Shown here in pieces: positions 22,220 through 33,105 of a stretch of DNA of 64,000 nucleotides (its first letter is position 1; every line of letters begins with the position of its first letter). The stretch comes from Trichodelitschia bisporula (Eukaryota > Ascomycota > Dothideomycetes > Phaeotrichales > Phaeotrichaceae). The stretch lies in assembly GCA_010356995.1 (NCBI GenBank), contig ML996697.1, forward strand, positions 936,450 through 1,000,449. The letters are read 5' to 3'. Both the position numbers and the translations under genes were made by a program. Under the pieces are notes generated by a model. That model ran no database searches. It was not told the origin of the DNA and saw only the letters and a program-made list of their open reading frames with translations.

Positions 22220-23217
22220 ATGCCCTCTGCGCTCGAGATCATCTCCAGTGTGCTGGGTTGGACCTAGTACGCAAGCTGCCATTCCGCCCCTCCTAAGCTC
22301 CTAACTAACCCACCAGCTTCCTCTGCTGGTCCGTCTCCTTCTACCCACAGCCACTCCTCAACTTTCGCCGGCGCTCGACCCACGGCCTCGCTATCGACTT
22401 CCCCACACTCAACGTGCTCGGCTTCGGTGCCTACAGCATCACAACCCTCGCATTCTTCTACTCCCCCACAATCCGCTCGCAGTATGCATTCAGACACCCG
22501 GCGTCGCCGGAACCAACGGTGCGCTTCAACGACGTTGCCTTTGCGCTGCACGCCTTCGTGCTCTGTGTCATCACGTATAGCCAGTTCTTCCGCTGGATAT
22601 GGGGATTTGCCGTCGGCGCAAGGCAGCGCGCTACGTTACCCACACTGCTGATTCTCTGGGGAAGCTTGGGCGCGATGGTGGGTGTGGTGACGGTTGTGGG
22701 TTTTGCGCCTGGCGCTGGCAACGATCCCAGGACGTGGGCGTGGCTCGACGTGGTCAGTTATGGGTAATGCGCACTGTTGATACGCAAAGCTAACGGCTGG
22801 TTGCAGATCTACGCCCTTGGGTACGTCAAGCTAGCGTGTACAGTGGTCAAGTACTGTCCACAGGCATACTTCAACTACAAGCGGAAGTCTACAGTCGGAT
22901 GGAGCATTGGGCAGATCTTGCTCGACTTTAGCGGCGGCATCTTGTCGCTGCTGCAGCTGGTGATTGATTCGTCGATGCAGGGCGACTGGTCAGGGATTGC
23001 GGGCAATCCGGTCAAGCTTGGGCTGAGCAACATCAGCGTCGTGTTTGATGTCATCTTTATCACGCAGCACTACATGTAAGTTGGTCGATCGACCTGACGG
23101 GCACCACTGACGATTTGTAGATTGTACCACGGCGCGACCAACGAGGACGAGGAAGATAAGGGCTGGGTGGGCGAGAGAAGTCCGCTGGTAGGTGATCGGG
23201 GGGATGCGGAGATATAA
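22220..23217 (+). CDS. Cystinosin-like lysosomal/vacuolar cystine transporter (PQ-loop)
   Basis: Predicted proton-coupled cystine exporter of the vacuole or endosome, homologous to human cystinosin and yeast Ers1. 282 residues from four exons: 22220-22266, 22317-22752, 22807-23075, 23121-23217. Intron 2 starts with the less usual GTCAGT but is the only site that keeps the frame. Two PQ-loop repeats are clear: [13 protein letters not shown] near residue 25 and [20 protein letters not shown] near residue 175, each followed by hydrophobic helices; seven membrane spans are plausible. The C-terminus ([14 protein letters not shown]) is short and cytosolic; I see no classic GY-hydrophobic lysosomal motif. 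Start choice: the ATG directly follows the repeat leader and opens with [14 protein letters not shown], usual for the family. Confidence 0.93.
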
Positions 23218-24706
23218 TAGCCCTCATCACTGTCATTTCGAGCCACATCTAAGGCGCAAGGCATCTGGTAGGCATCCGAGATAGCATCACAGATGCATAA
23301 ATAGCCCACTACCAAATAATTATGCAAACAAGCACAACGGTCGCCAGTCGCGGCAACAGTGACGGCAAATTAGCCCCTTATCGGCAGCCACGCGACGTGC
23401 CGCAACGGAAGACGGGACATTTTGCGCGCCAATGGATGCGAGGCGGGAGTCGGATGGGTTCGCTGGGATAGCACGGACAGATACGATGTTCCTGCATAAG
23501 TGCATTGGCTATCAAGTCTTGGAGAGGGGAAGAGAGAAGCGGACTGGAGGAGAGAAAGAGAAGCGACTGGGGATGCGGAAGGCGGAGCCGTTTAGCATTG
23601 CGCTATTCTCCGCCCGTTCCCCTGAGCTGGGTGTGGAGCCTTGCATGTGGGGGTTATGGAGCTCGAACTACTGCATGTTACCAGTATCTTCAGCTCGACC
23701 GGCTGGACTTCATATGACCAGCTGCATCAATTGAACTCCCTATCCTCAGTCTAGTCTAGATCTCGCAGTCAGAGCAGAGCAGCTGAAGAAGCAGTGCAAT
23801 TCGCGGCTGCAGACCAATAACCAGCATCAGCCGCGTTTGCCTTCCCCGTACGGATGTACTTATCGACCTGCCTGTTCGATGCTGCATCACCACCACTCCC
23901 ACCATCACCTCTCACAGTCCCGATGCCAGGTTTCCTGGATCCCGACATCTGCATAGTAGTCCGTGCTGTGCTGCTGCTAGATTGCTTGTTTGCATTGCTT
24001 CCGCGTCCCTCTCCCGACATTGCTTCATGTCGACTCGACGCTCTGCTTCCGCTGTCAGCGCATGCAGAGCGCATGCGACTATCTCCCGCGTCAAGCCCAA
24101 AGCCATCGCCTACCGTACCAGCAGAAGAAGAAGAAAAGGCGTTTCAAGTCTCAATGTGCCGCGTGCAAAGCCCACAAGGCGCAAACGCAGAGGCCCATTG
24201 AGTGGCGTCAGCACCTCAATCACCCCCCTAGTTGGACCCAAAGATTAAAATGGCCCGGCTTGGGATTTGGCTTTTCGGAATGCTTTCAGATGGAAGAGGG
24301 GGGGGACTGAAGCATAGCGACATCAACTTCACTTCCTCACTTCCTCTCGCCATCTCCTCCTCTCCCGCAATATCTCGAGATCAGCGCGCTGTGCGTTTGT
24401 TTGTTTGTTTACCGAACCCGCTTGCGCTTCACCAACCATCGCAAGCTCTCCCAAACTCCCTCGCTATCTCGTCTCCCAAACTCCCTCCCTATCTCGTCCC
24501 CCACTGGCCACTCCACCGTCCACCCAGGCAAGGGGACCCCGGAGTCACCCCCATCCGCACTCTCAGCAGTCCACTCTCCGCGCGGGGTCGTGACCTGCGA
24601 TGGCGTACACCTTGGTACATCCCCCATCTACCCTCTCCCCGCCACCACTCTCTGTCAATCTTCCACACATCCATTGTACACCACGCCCTCCGCCCCTCCA
24701 CCAGCC
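23218..24706. other. Intergenic, CT-rich 5' flank of the RGS-LOV gene
   Basis: No supported gene. 24320-24700 is strongly pyrimidine-rich on the plus strand, typical of fungal promoters and long 5' leaders, and leads into the next gene. Overlapping open frames on both strands here reflect the skewed composition. Confidence 0.45.
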
Positions 24707-27038
24707 ATGTCCCTCCGCCGCGTCTGGTACAAACTCTTCTCTAACGAACACACCCAGTTCCCCCCCTCCGACGCCCCGCCCTCCGTCCCACGCACCCGCT
24801 CCCTCTCGCGCCAGCGCTCCAAATCCCCCGCCCTCACCAGCATCCTCGAGGCCACGCCTCCCCGCCCACAGGCGCCAGTCGAGCACAACCCCTCCTCCGC
24901 CTACCCCGCCGAAGCCGATAACGAAGATGCCTCCTCTGAGCCCCTCATAACCGACCTTGCAACCCGCAGCATCCCTCCCGAATACGCGCCTCTCAAATCC
25001 GCAACCCCAGAGCCAGGCACGCGGCGCGAGGCGAGTCGGCGCGCGGGGAAGCGCCCGGCAAGTTTTGCGTGTGATGGCGATTCTGTGTCCATGTATGGCA
25101 GTCTAGGGCTGGGGCAGAGGGAGATCCACATTCCGACGCGGACGAGGTGAGTGACGGTTGTCGGGCACACGCTCGGCCTCGGGTGCGCAGTAGATACTGA
25201 TACCCCTCAGCAGCAGCCGCGTCGTAAGCAACGGCACGGGCACGAGCCGCAGGCGCAAGCGGCAAGGACGTGAGTTCTCCGCCTCCTCGTCCGCCCCCAC
25301 GACCCCGGACCTGCGCTTAGGCAGCTCAGACGACAGCGTTCGCTCCTACTCCACCCACACATCGAGCGTCACGCGCAGCCCCCCCCTTCTCTCGAAACCG
25401 AGTATAGATGCGGATCGCCTGGCGCCGGTCACCGAAGACGACCCCCGGAGCTTCGATCTCGTGCAACCGGCGAGCGCCCCGGTGGGCGGCGGATTTGAGC
25501 TGGAGAAGAGGGTGGAGGAGATGTTCAGCGCGCAGCATCTGAGGGAGGTATTTGCTGACCCGGGGTTGTTACTGCGGTTTACGCATTTCTTGTCTAGTGG
25601 GAGGCCGGGGCGCATTCCGCTGCTGATATATTACCTCGATGCGCTCAAGGCGCTCCGGGCACTGGCGTACGCGAATGCGGTGAGCGAGGCGCTGGAACCC
25701 ATTCCGGGACATGCGTTCACGGACAACCCACCGGGCCCGACGGTGAATGGCGTGTTGGAGGAGCGCGCGGAGCAGGCGTTCGATGCTCTGGTGCGCGATG
25801 ATTTACCGGCCTTCGTGGGCCATGTGTTCACGCAGATCGCGGCGGATGCGATACACAAGCGCATCACGGGCGCGGAGCCGCTGGAGCTCGCGGATGCGGA
25901 GGGATTGGCGGAGGTGTTCTGCCTCACGGACCCGAGTCGGGCGGATAACCCCATCGTCTATGCCTCCGAAGGTACCTTTCCCCTCCCCCCCCAAATGCCC
26001 ATTCCCCCTAACCCGAAGCCAGAATTCCACAAAACAACCCAATACGGCGTCACCTACTCCCTCGGCCGCAACCCCCGCTTCCTCCAAGGCCCCCGCACAA
26101 CACCCTCCTCCATAACCACCCTTCAAGCAGCCCTCGCTCAACCAACAGAGTCCACGCACCTCCTCCTCAACTACCGCCGCGACGGCTCGCCCTTCCTGAA
26201 TCTCCTCCTCCTCGCGCCGCTCACCGACTCGCGCGGCCAGCTTAGGTACTGGCTAGGCGCACACGTCGACGCTACGCCCCTCGCACGGTCCTGCGCGGGG
26301 CTAGATGGGCTGCAGCGCTTACTTTCCCGCGGCGGCGAAGGCGGTGAAGCAGGCGCGCAGAACGAGTTGCAGGACCTATGCGAAATGTTCAACCTCGACG
26401 AGCTCGCCACCATATCCCGGCGCGGCGGCGCCATGCACCGGGACCTGCTCTCCCCCACACCCAACTTACACACCAAACGCAGTTTCAGCGGCGCGCCGCC
26501 GCCCGCGCATTTCTCCCCCGGTGTCGGGGTGCGGAGTTTGTTTCCGAAATACCTGATCCTGAGGCCGCATCCGAGTCTGCGGATTTTGTTCGCGAGTCCC
26601 GCGTTAAGGACGCCAAGGCTGTTGCAGACCCCATTTTTGAGTAGGATTGGCGGGAGTCCGAGGGTTAGGGATGAGCTTACGGCTGCGCTTGCGGGGGGGC
26701 GAGGGGTTACGGCTAAGGTGCGCTGGTTGAGTGCGCGGGAGGGAGAAGGGGATGGGGAAGATGGGGAGGAGGGAAGGGTGAGGTGGATTCATTGTACGCC
26801 CCTGCTGGGACGGGAGGGGGTTGTGGGTGCTTGGGTTGTGCTTGTTGTTGATGAGGAGAGTGCGGGGGGGGAGGGAAGGAGGGTTAGTACGGGGTGGAAG
26901 CCGGCGCCGGTGGTGGAGGGGCGGAAGAAGGTTGCTGGACTTGGGGTTATTAGAGACAGGACGGATGAGGCGCCGTTTGAGAGGGGGATGTCGGTAGGGG
27001 GGGGGAGTGAGAGGGGGGAGGAATGGGGACTCGAGTGA
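24707..27038 (+). CDS. RGS-LOV protein lacking the photoactive LOV cysteine
   Basis: 738 residues from three exons: 24707-25146, 25211-25971, 26023-27038. The second intron (51 nt, GTACCT...CCAG) is a multiple of three, but removing it restores the LOV sequence YASEEFHKTTQYG. Residues 1-240 are Ser/Pro/Arg-rich. An RGS domain spans about 245-365 (EKRVEEMF...LLLRFTHFL...). A LOV/PAS domain follows at about 370-490 (NPIVYASEE, GRNPRFLQGP, NYRRDGSPFLNLLLLAPL, YWLGAHVD), then a likely second PAS region at about 510-640. Fungal RGS-LOV proteins (BcLOV4 type) are blue-light receptors that bind membranes when lit. Here the adduct-forming Cys of GRNCRFLQ is Pro418 (codon CCC, 26073-26075), and the usual Gln of the last strand is His481, while flavin-contacting Asn/Gln positions remain. 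It is therefore probably light-insensitive or uses non-adduct chemistry. Confidence 0.88.
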
Positions 27039-27655
27039 GGGAATCTGAACTTTGGATGAACAATTTGGAGTTGTGGGTATGATGTCGGAAGGATTATGCG
27101 GCGATATAAGGCGATATAAGGTGTTTTGAGCGCGAGCTGGATGGCATGGGATGAAGATTGTCACTCTTGGTGCTTTGAGGGGGGTTTTGGCGCAGGCGCT
27201 TCTGGATATATGGGTATGACATATGGCTAGCGGATAGATTTCTGTTTTGCGAGAGAATGTATAGTGTGTAAGCTGTCTGCTCCGTTACGTTGTGGTGGCG
27301 ATGTCCGTTGCATCTTGAAGTGCGGTTTAGGATCCACGATGGATACTTGATTTCGGGGTGAAACTGTTAGCGCATATTCAAGTTATAAATCGACGACCGG
27401 CACATTTCGCTTCTAGATCATCAAAACATCCTCGTTTACCTCTTCTCACTCATTTAACTAAACCTTTTCCACACCAAATATCATCGCGAAAGCGGTGCAA
27501 AAAGAAAGAAGTTCAGATACTCGTGACCGCATCTTCAAATGCCTCCCGCAAACGCCACCGCATAATCCCATCGCAGCGCTGATACGATTTCACCTCCGAC
27601 TCCGGGTCCCAAAAAAAATCCGTTCTCATAATCAGATGAAAAGAAAAAAGAACAC
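27039..27655. other. Intergenic
   Basis: 3' flank of the RGS-LOV gene, then the downstream side of the tRNA. 27105-27122 holds two copies of GCGATATAAG. The plus-strand A-run before 27656 (AAGAAAAAAGAA) reads as a T-run after the tRNA on its own strand and fits an RNA polymerase III terminator. Confidence 0.5.
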
Positions 27656-27743
27656 TGGACGCGGAGGGAATTGAACCCCCGACCGTTCACAATATTGCAT
27701 CAGGCAATGCAAAGCGAAAATCATACCCCTAGACCACGCGCCC
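27656..27743 (-). tRNA. tRNA-Ala(UGC) with a 16-nt intron
   Basis: The minus strand folds as a tRNA. Acceptor stem GGGCGCG/CGCGTCC contains the G3:U70 pair that marks alanine tRNAs, with discriminator A73. The D arm is GTC/GAT, anticodon stem TTCGC/GTGAA, and T arm GGGGG TTCAATT CCCTC. The 23-nt anticodon loop fits a 7-nt loop (TTTGCA + T) plus a 16-nt intron at the standard 37/38 position; the intron can pair (TTGC/GCAA). The anticodon reads TGC. The D-arm region resembles fungal proline tRNAs, so the identity rests on G3:U70 and the anticodon. A T-run follows the gene. Confidence 0.82.
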
Positions 27744-29335
27744 TTTCTGGTTCTTGATACGTTTAACATATGTGGAATATATAATTGCTTAAAGTGCAGG
27801 GATAAGGTGGCGACGAAGAGTGGGGTTGGCGGCCATAGGACAGGTCAGCCTTGTGATCTGCATTTTTCGGGGTCTGAATCGCGCCGACCGACAACTTGGA
27901 CAAGATGAAGTGACTATGTTGGGAGTCGAAAGGCTGCTGGGCGATGGAGACCAAATATCAAGGTGAGAGTGCTTTGGAAAAAAGTCGGATGGTGAACGCA
28001 ACTTGAGCCAAACAGCATCCGGGCACCGGTCAACTCACGGAACACCTTCTTTCATTTCTCACACTGTATGCTTTCGACTACATAACCATCCATCATCGTC
28101 GTCTGAAGCTCCACTATCCCCACGCAAATCCCATCAAGAAATCGGAGCGCCTCGATGAGTCGAGGCTCACCATGCTTGACGATGTCGCCAGGTGAAAGGT
28201 GACTGCTCAGAACGTCGAAGGACACTACAGCCACTAAGCAGCGCAATTCGCCCACAGCTTACAACGTCAGCCTCGCTCACTCAAAAAGAATCACAACTTA
28301 CCGTTCCCCAAATTGTATTAACCCACCCCCCAATCCCAGGACAGAAATTCCAGATCCGCATCATAGCATCATAGCACTCATCGTAATTAAACGCCATATG
28401 GCTTGGGTCACTGATATTCTCTGGTGCAATGCGATCGACGGTGATCATTCCTGCCAGCATTAGCACCTTTTTCACAAGCGAGCACGTCACCGTGCTCCTT
28501 CCCATCATTACCCTTGGTCCTTCACAAAAGTAATCTTCTCCTTCTAATGTCAAGTATGCCGTTGCAATGCCTTATCCCCATCGTGTCCACATCAACTCCA
28601 AACCATAATATTACTCTTTTTTGCTACGCCCGCAAGCCACTTGCACCGGGGAGCAGGAGTGCTTGACTAATAAACGGCCGTCGTATTGCCGATTTCAACT
28701 GGGAGCCGTGTTATTCCATTGTGCAATCGGCAGTACCGAAAAGTAGCGCTAGGCACGAGATACAGGAGTTGCCGAGGCCGTGCCGGTTAGATTCACGATG
28801 TCGCGGCGAACAAACTTCCGCCGGCTGTCTGGGAAAGTCAACTTGTCACGGGTAGTACGCCCAGGCACTGGTAACCCGGAGATATGGACGGCGTAACGTC
28901 GCATGTCACCGTGAACTGTGGGCTTAGAAACCCCGGTCGAGGGCAGGTTGGAGGCGAGGATGACTCCCTAAATTCCAGAGGGATATGAGAACCATCAGTG
29001 TCGCCGGTCAAATGTACTCAGTACTGAAGTGCTTCTATTGGAGTCAATGGTAGAGCAGGCGGACTTGATGGGAGGCGAATGTGCTAAGGGACGGCCCACG
29101 GATGCGGTCGGGACCAAATGACATTTGTATGACCTGCGGACTGCCGACATTTGAGTGTGTAAAATCTAGACGGACGGAAGTGATAATGTCACTGTGACAA
29201 ATGGAGGCTGGGCAAGAGGGCGCCGTAGACGTTGACCATGGTCATGGTGATTTCTAGATGCTGGTCAGTCTAAAGACGGGTTGAGCAGCGGAATGTAATG
29301 CGAATTCATACAGCGCGCCCACCATCGGTAATGTT
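27744..29335. other. Gene-poor; fragment resembling a secreted protein at 28281-28553
   Basis: A minus-strand frame (28281-28553) contains a tract typical in style of small secreted fungal proteins, including DECYDAMMRIWNFCPG followed by GGW. A 5' splice-like GTAAGT follows at about 28308, but no downstream acceptor joins it in frame to the protein-like segment at 28052-28255, so it is likely a decayed gene. 28560-29250 shows nothing. Confidence 0.3.
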
Positions 29336-29788
29336 TCATTCCGAATGCCTTTGCCTGGTGGACCAATTCCAATCAAACTCGTACGCAAAGGCGTATCCGT
29401 CGGGGAAAGTGGTCTCGTGAGCTTCACGGTCGGAGATTGACTCTCCGTTACAAGCACCTGACGCGAGGAGCTTTGACACGGGAACTTGAATCATAGGCCA
29501 TCGGCACGCACATATCGGGCAAGATAGTAGCAGCAGTTGCCCATCGACGGCAGCGGATCCAAGTCGCCTCTGGCTGGCAGTGCCTGGAATGCTGAACCTC
29601 TGAAGGCGGATAGGAGCATAACGTGAGGATACGCTTGACATGGACGCATTGTCGACTCCCACGTACGGGTGTAGAGCGTTCGCCGAGGAAGAGAAAAGAG
29701 GTCTATCATTCGGGACGCGTGATGCCGCAATCGTTGTCATCAATCCTTGAGCAGCTGTCTTCATTAGCAATGTACCGAGGAGTATCAT
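29336..29788 (-). CDS. Hypothetical protein, possibly incomplete
   Basis: ORF of 150 codons from ATG 29788. The first 25 residues (MILLGTLLMKTAAQ...) could be a weak signal peptide. The tract EAHETTFPDGYAFAYEFDW near the end looks protein-like but belongs to no family I recognise. Another minus-strand frame (29254-29457) continues in a protein-like manner, so an intron or frameshift near 29390 is possible. Low confidence. Confidence 0.3.
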   Translation of the reverse strand: MILLGTLLMKTAAQGLMTTIAASRVPNDRPLFSSSANALHPYVGVDNASMSSVSSRYAPIRLQRFSIPGTASQRRLGSAAVDGQLLLLSCPICACRWPMIQVPVSKLLASGACNGESISDREAHETTFPDGYAFAYEFDWNWSTRQRHSE

Positions 29789-29948
29789 GAGTTATTTTGC
29801 GGATGTTTCTCTACAGAATTCAGCCCACCGAAGCCGATGTCGCTGCAGAAGACAACCGCTCCTTCTTTCTCTTCAATCGTCGGTGTCGTCATCGCCGCCG
29901 TTGCGCCCCATTGAATGTGGACCCCATTTCCCCACGTGATGTAACGAC

Positions 29949-30431
29949 ATGTCGAGATCTTCGTCGTCGTCCTCGACTTCAGCTCTCCGCCCCATCTTCA
30001 TCTCGGCCAGTCTATTTCGGTCACATCGGGATGGCCGAGTCTTCGAGCTGCTCTGCTGCCTTCGGCTCCCGACCCACTTCGCGACAACCGCTCGCCACTG
30101 GAGCAGAGACAGGAGCATCTCATCTCACCCTTCACACCCTCACGACGCCGAACTCCCGTTCTCATTCTCATTCCCGCCTCATCCGCGATGCCGTCCCACT
30201 CGCGAAACCGCTATCACAGAACAGACTCTGACCCGAAACGCATGGAAGCCGGACCGCAACCCCAGCGACCGCAAGCGCAAGGCTGAAGGAGCACCCACAA
30301 ATACCCGTCCCGTCAAGACGAAACGCAGCGCGCGGGAGAGAAAACTCGAAAATGGTCCCGTTTCGCTCCGCCCGCAGCAGTCTGGACCAGTTTCACGCCC
30401 GGCCGCCAATGACAGCCTCACCCTACCATGA
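29949..30431 (+). CDS. Doubtful basic ORF
   Basis: 160 codons starting with a Ser run and ending in a basic, NLS-like stretch (DRKRKAEG ... KTKRSARERK). The whole region 29.8-31.3 kb is GC-rich with open frames in all directions, so this may be chance. No domain. Confidence 0.22.
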   Translation: MSRSSSSSSTSALRPIFISASLFRSHRDGRVFELLCCLRLPTHFATTARHWSRDRSISSHPSHPHDAELPFSFSFPPHPRCRPTRETAITEQTLTRNAWKPDRNPSDRKRKAEGAPTNTRPVKTKRSARERKLENGPVSLRPQQSGPVSRPAANDSLTLP

Positions 30432-32343
30432 CTCCCCACCTTGCGCCCAATCACCGTTTCCGCCCCAAGCCCTCCCGGAGCGCGGACCACTCGCCCCGCG
30501 GCCCTACTGTTACCCCCCATGCCTAGGGCGAGGCCGAGGATCGGCGCTCGAGACGGGCAAACAGGTTGCTGGGCCCCCGCGCAACCAATGACGCGGCCGC
30601 GCGGCCTGATGAACGCAAAAACGTCCAAGGAACGGACCGGCCGGGACGCTCATCTTGCGGTCGACGAGTGAGGTGCGCGAGCCCGGCGACGGAGGCACGA
30701 GCTAGGCCGATGTCCAAGGTGGGGCGCGGGCGACGCCTGACGGAGGGGGCTGAGCACGAGAGGGCGAGTGGGAGCGCCGGCGCAACGCTGATTGGTGTGT
30801 GCCCGGGCGTCGCGGCTGCAGTAGCGCGGCTTGCTTTTGGCGGATGGTGGTGCAGCGGAAGCCGCGCGCAGGTACCCTTGATTGCAGGCGGGATCTTCAG
30901 CCTGGTCGGATAGAAGAGCTGAGGGGGGGGGGGGCACGCCTTGATACGGCGGGACTTTGGGGCGTGCGTCATGGTATTGGATGGGTGTGTGGGTTGTGTG
31001 TGTGCATGGAGGGGGAACCTGGAATGAGAAGTCTCGCCGGGATGTTGCGACGAACAGCCGCGGGCCTCGCCGCACGGATTGAGGCACCACATTTGCAATC
31101 GCATCGAGGCGAAGAAGGCAACTGGGAGGCGACAGCAGTTCTTCGGCGGTTCCTGGATTGCGCAAGTCGGCGACGCATCCGAAGGCTTTTCCTTTTCACG
31201 ACCAGTCGTCTTGCACAATTCACGCCAGGCATCTCAAATCCACCATCCATGATTGAGGATCATCCACCATCATCCATGTCCCAGGTCTATCGATAGCAAC
31301 CCCGACGGGCGGCGTGTGGCTTCCCGGTGGCTTACGACACGGGGTCACGAGCCCTGCTGACGGACTGATCACAGGCTTTTCCTGCGAACACCCGGCGCAC
31401 ACAATTGCGTCGAGCATGTGGGCTGCGACCCGGGAAGAGAGTTGAGCAGCGAGGCTTGCATCATGTTGCAAGGGAAGCATACTGGAGATGGAGTGTTGCT
31501 AACCGTTTGGAGTTGCCCCGATGGGCCCGACGCTGGAGGCTCGCGAGGAGCTGCTAAACTCGAAATGGCGAATGGCGTTGCCTTTGCGTTGCGCTAGGTG
31601 CTGCTTGGCGCACGCTGCGGAGAGCGGGTTGGTGGATGGGGACTGGGGGGTGATGTTGGAGGGGGGAGGGGTTGGTGAGAATTGGGGAGGGGGAGGGGGT
31701 CGATGGCTATTGATGGATGGGTTGATGGTGGGGAGGGGGGGGTGGAATGGAGGGATGCTCCCTCTTGTCCTGCTCTTGCGCCTCCTGCGGGCGTTGATGG
31801 TGGAGGTGGAGGTGGAGGAGATGGCGGAGGTGGAGCAGCAGCGGGTGCATCAAGAGGAGGAGAAGCAGAATGAAGGCATGAAGGAGGGTGTGGAGCAGCA
31901 CCAAAGTGGAGTCTGTGTGGCACTGGAGGAGGAGTGCGAAAGGTGAGAAAGACAGGAAGCACCTCCAACCCCACACTTGCGCAGTACTCACCACCCTCTT
32001 CTCCACCTCCTCCACCTCCTCCACCTTCTCCTCACTCCACACTCCACTCCCCTCCTCCCTCCTCCATCCCCTTCACCCCCATCAGGCGGCCCAGAGAACT
32101 CACACACTTCCTTCAAAGAGGGGCTGCGCGCAAGGGATCACGCGGCGCTGCCCAGGTATATAAGCATACTCGCATCTCCTCTCCCATTCGCTGCCATCCC
32201 TTCCACTTTGGACCTCCATCTTGCATCTGCTTTACCATCGCTGCTAGCTCTGATCTCCGTCGCATCTCGTCGCCCTCAACAACCTCCCCTCCTCCCCCCC
32301 CCCTTCCTTCTCTCTTTCCACATCCACCCCCCGCTCCCTCAAA
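30432..32343. other. GC-rich intergenic and promoter of the 32.3-kb gene
   Basis: 30432-31300 shows overlapping long open frames on both strands with no family match; I reject them as composition effects. 31640-31870 is G/GGA-rich on the plus strand and 32000-32340 C-rich. Nothing else supported apart from the TATA-like box at 32157. Confidence 0.45.
32157..32163 (+). promoter_or_regulatory. TATA-like box
   Basis: TATATAA lies 181 bp upstream of the ATG at 32344, followed by a pyrimidine-rich leader. It fits the core promoter of the 32344-33105 gene. Confidence 0.5.
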
Positions 32344-33105
32344 ATGTGCTTCTTCTCCTCCTCCGACAAAAAACGCCGCTACTCCTCCCTCCACAGCGAC
32401 GAAAACCTCAACCCGCGCCACAAACGTATCTCCCGCCCTCCCTCCTCGCACTCCCGCTACGAGCCCCTCCACGGACAAGGCATAAAGCGCTCTCCCCCCC
32501 GCAACGTCGCGACCAAACCCCGCTCCAGCGAAAACGACAAACCCCTCCGCGGCACCGGCGCAAAGCGACACGACCCCGCATCTACACGCGCCAAGAAACC
32601 GCAAATGGCCGAGCAGCGCCCCCCCGCGCCCACGCCCCCGCAAGTCGCAAAGAACACCCGCACCGATTACCGCGCCAGCGATGCGCGCCGCCGGTCTTCC
32701 GACACGAGGCGGCATTCCGTCGCCGACCCCCAGCCTACGCGGCGCACCAGCTCCGGCGCGCGCAGTACGAACCGTCATTCCTACCCCCGCCCCGCGACGC
32801 CCTACCACGCGGCCACCGGCTACTCCCCTCAACAGGCGCAATACTCCTACCCTGAAGCCCAACAGCAGATGACCGAGTCCGACACCACCGCTGCCGCCTG
32901 GGCCGCCTACTACGCCTCCTACGCCGCGCCGCCGGCGAGCGGCTACGCCCCCCCTAAGCCGGCGCATGCGGCGGTGCGGGATCCGAGTGCGGTGCGGTAT
33001 GCGACGAGTGCGGCGCTTAGGGGGGGGGATGTGGGGCCCGCGCGGGGGTTGAGGCGGCAGCCGGCGTATGGGCATTTGCGGTATAGTAATGGGGAGTGGG
33101 CTTGA
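32344..33105 (+). CDS. Hypothetical MCFF-start disordered protein
   Basis: Intronless, 253 residues. It starts MCFFSSSDKKRR, a type of N-terminus seen in some small fungal proteins, with an early cysteine and basic residues. The bulk is Arg/Ser/Pro-rich and probably disordered. Residues about 165-215 are Ala/Tyr-rich (AAAWAAYYASYAAPP). The ending is compact (AYGHLRYSNGEW). Clean start context (CTCAAAATG), TATA-like box upstream and codon use typical of expressed genes support it. No enzymatic or binding motif seen; function unknown. A long minus-strand frame over the same interval is a shadow. Confidence 0.65.
   Translation: MCFFSSSDKKRRYSSLHSDENLNPRHKRISRPPSSHSRYEPLHGQGIKRSPPRNVATKPRSSENDKPLRGTGAKRHDPASTRAKKPQMAEQRPPAPTPPQVAKNTRTDYRASDARRRSSDTRRHSVADPQPTRRTSSGARSTNRHSYPRPATPYHAATGYSPQQAQYSYPEAQQQMTESDTTAAAWAAYYASYAAPPASGYAPPKPAHAAVRDPSAVRYATSAALRGGDVGPARGLRRQPAYGHLRYSNGEWA

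Noticed and set aside
28052-28553. Two minus-strand frames considered as one spliced secreted-protein gene
   Set aside because: No acceptor after the GTAAGT near 28308 joins the two frames in phase, and no start with a signal peptide is found upstream.
30432-31300. Several long overlapping frames on both strands
   Set aside because: Very GC-rich DNA with few stops; no motif, no splice logic, conflicting strands.
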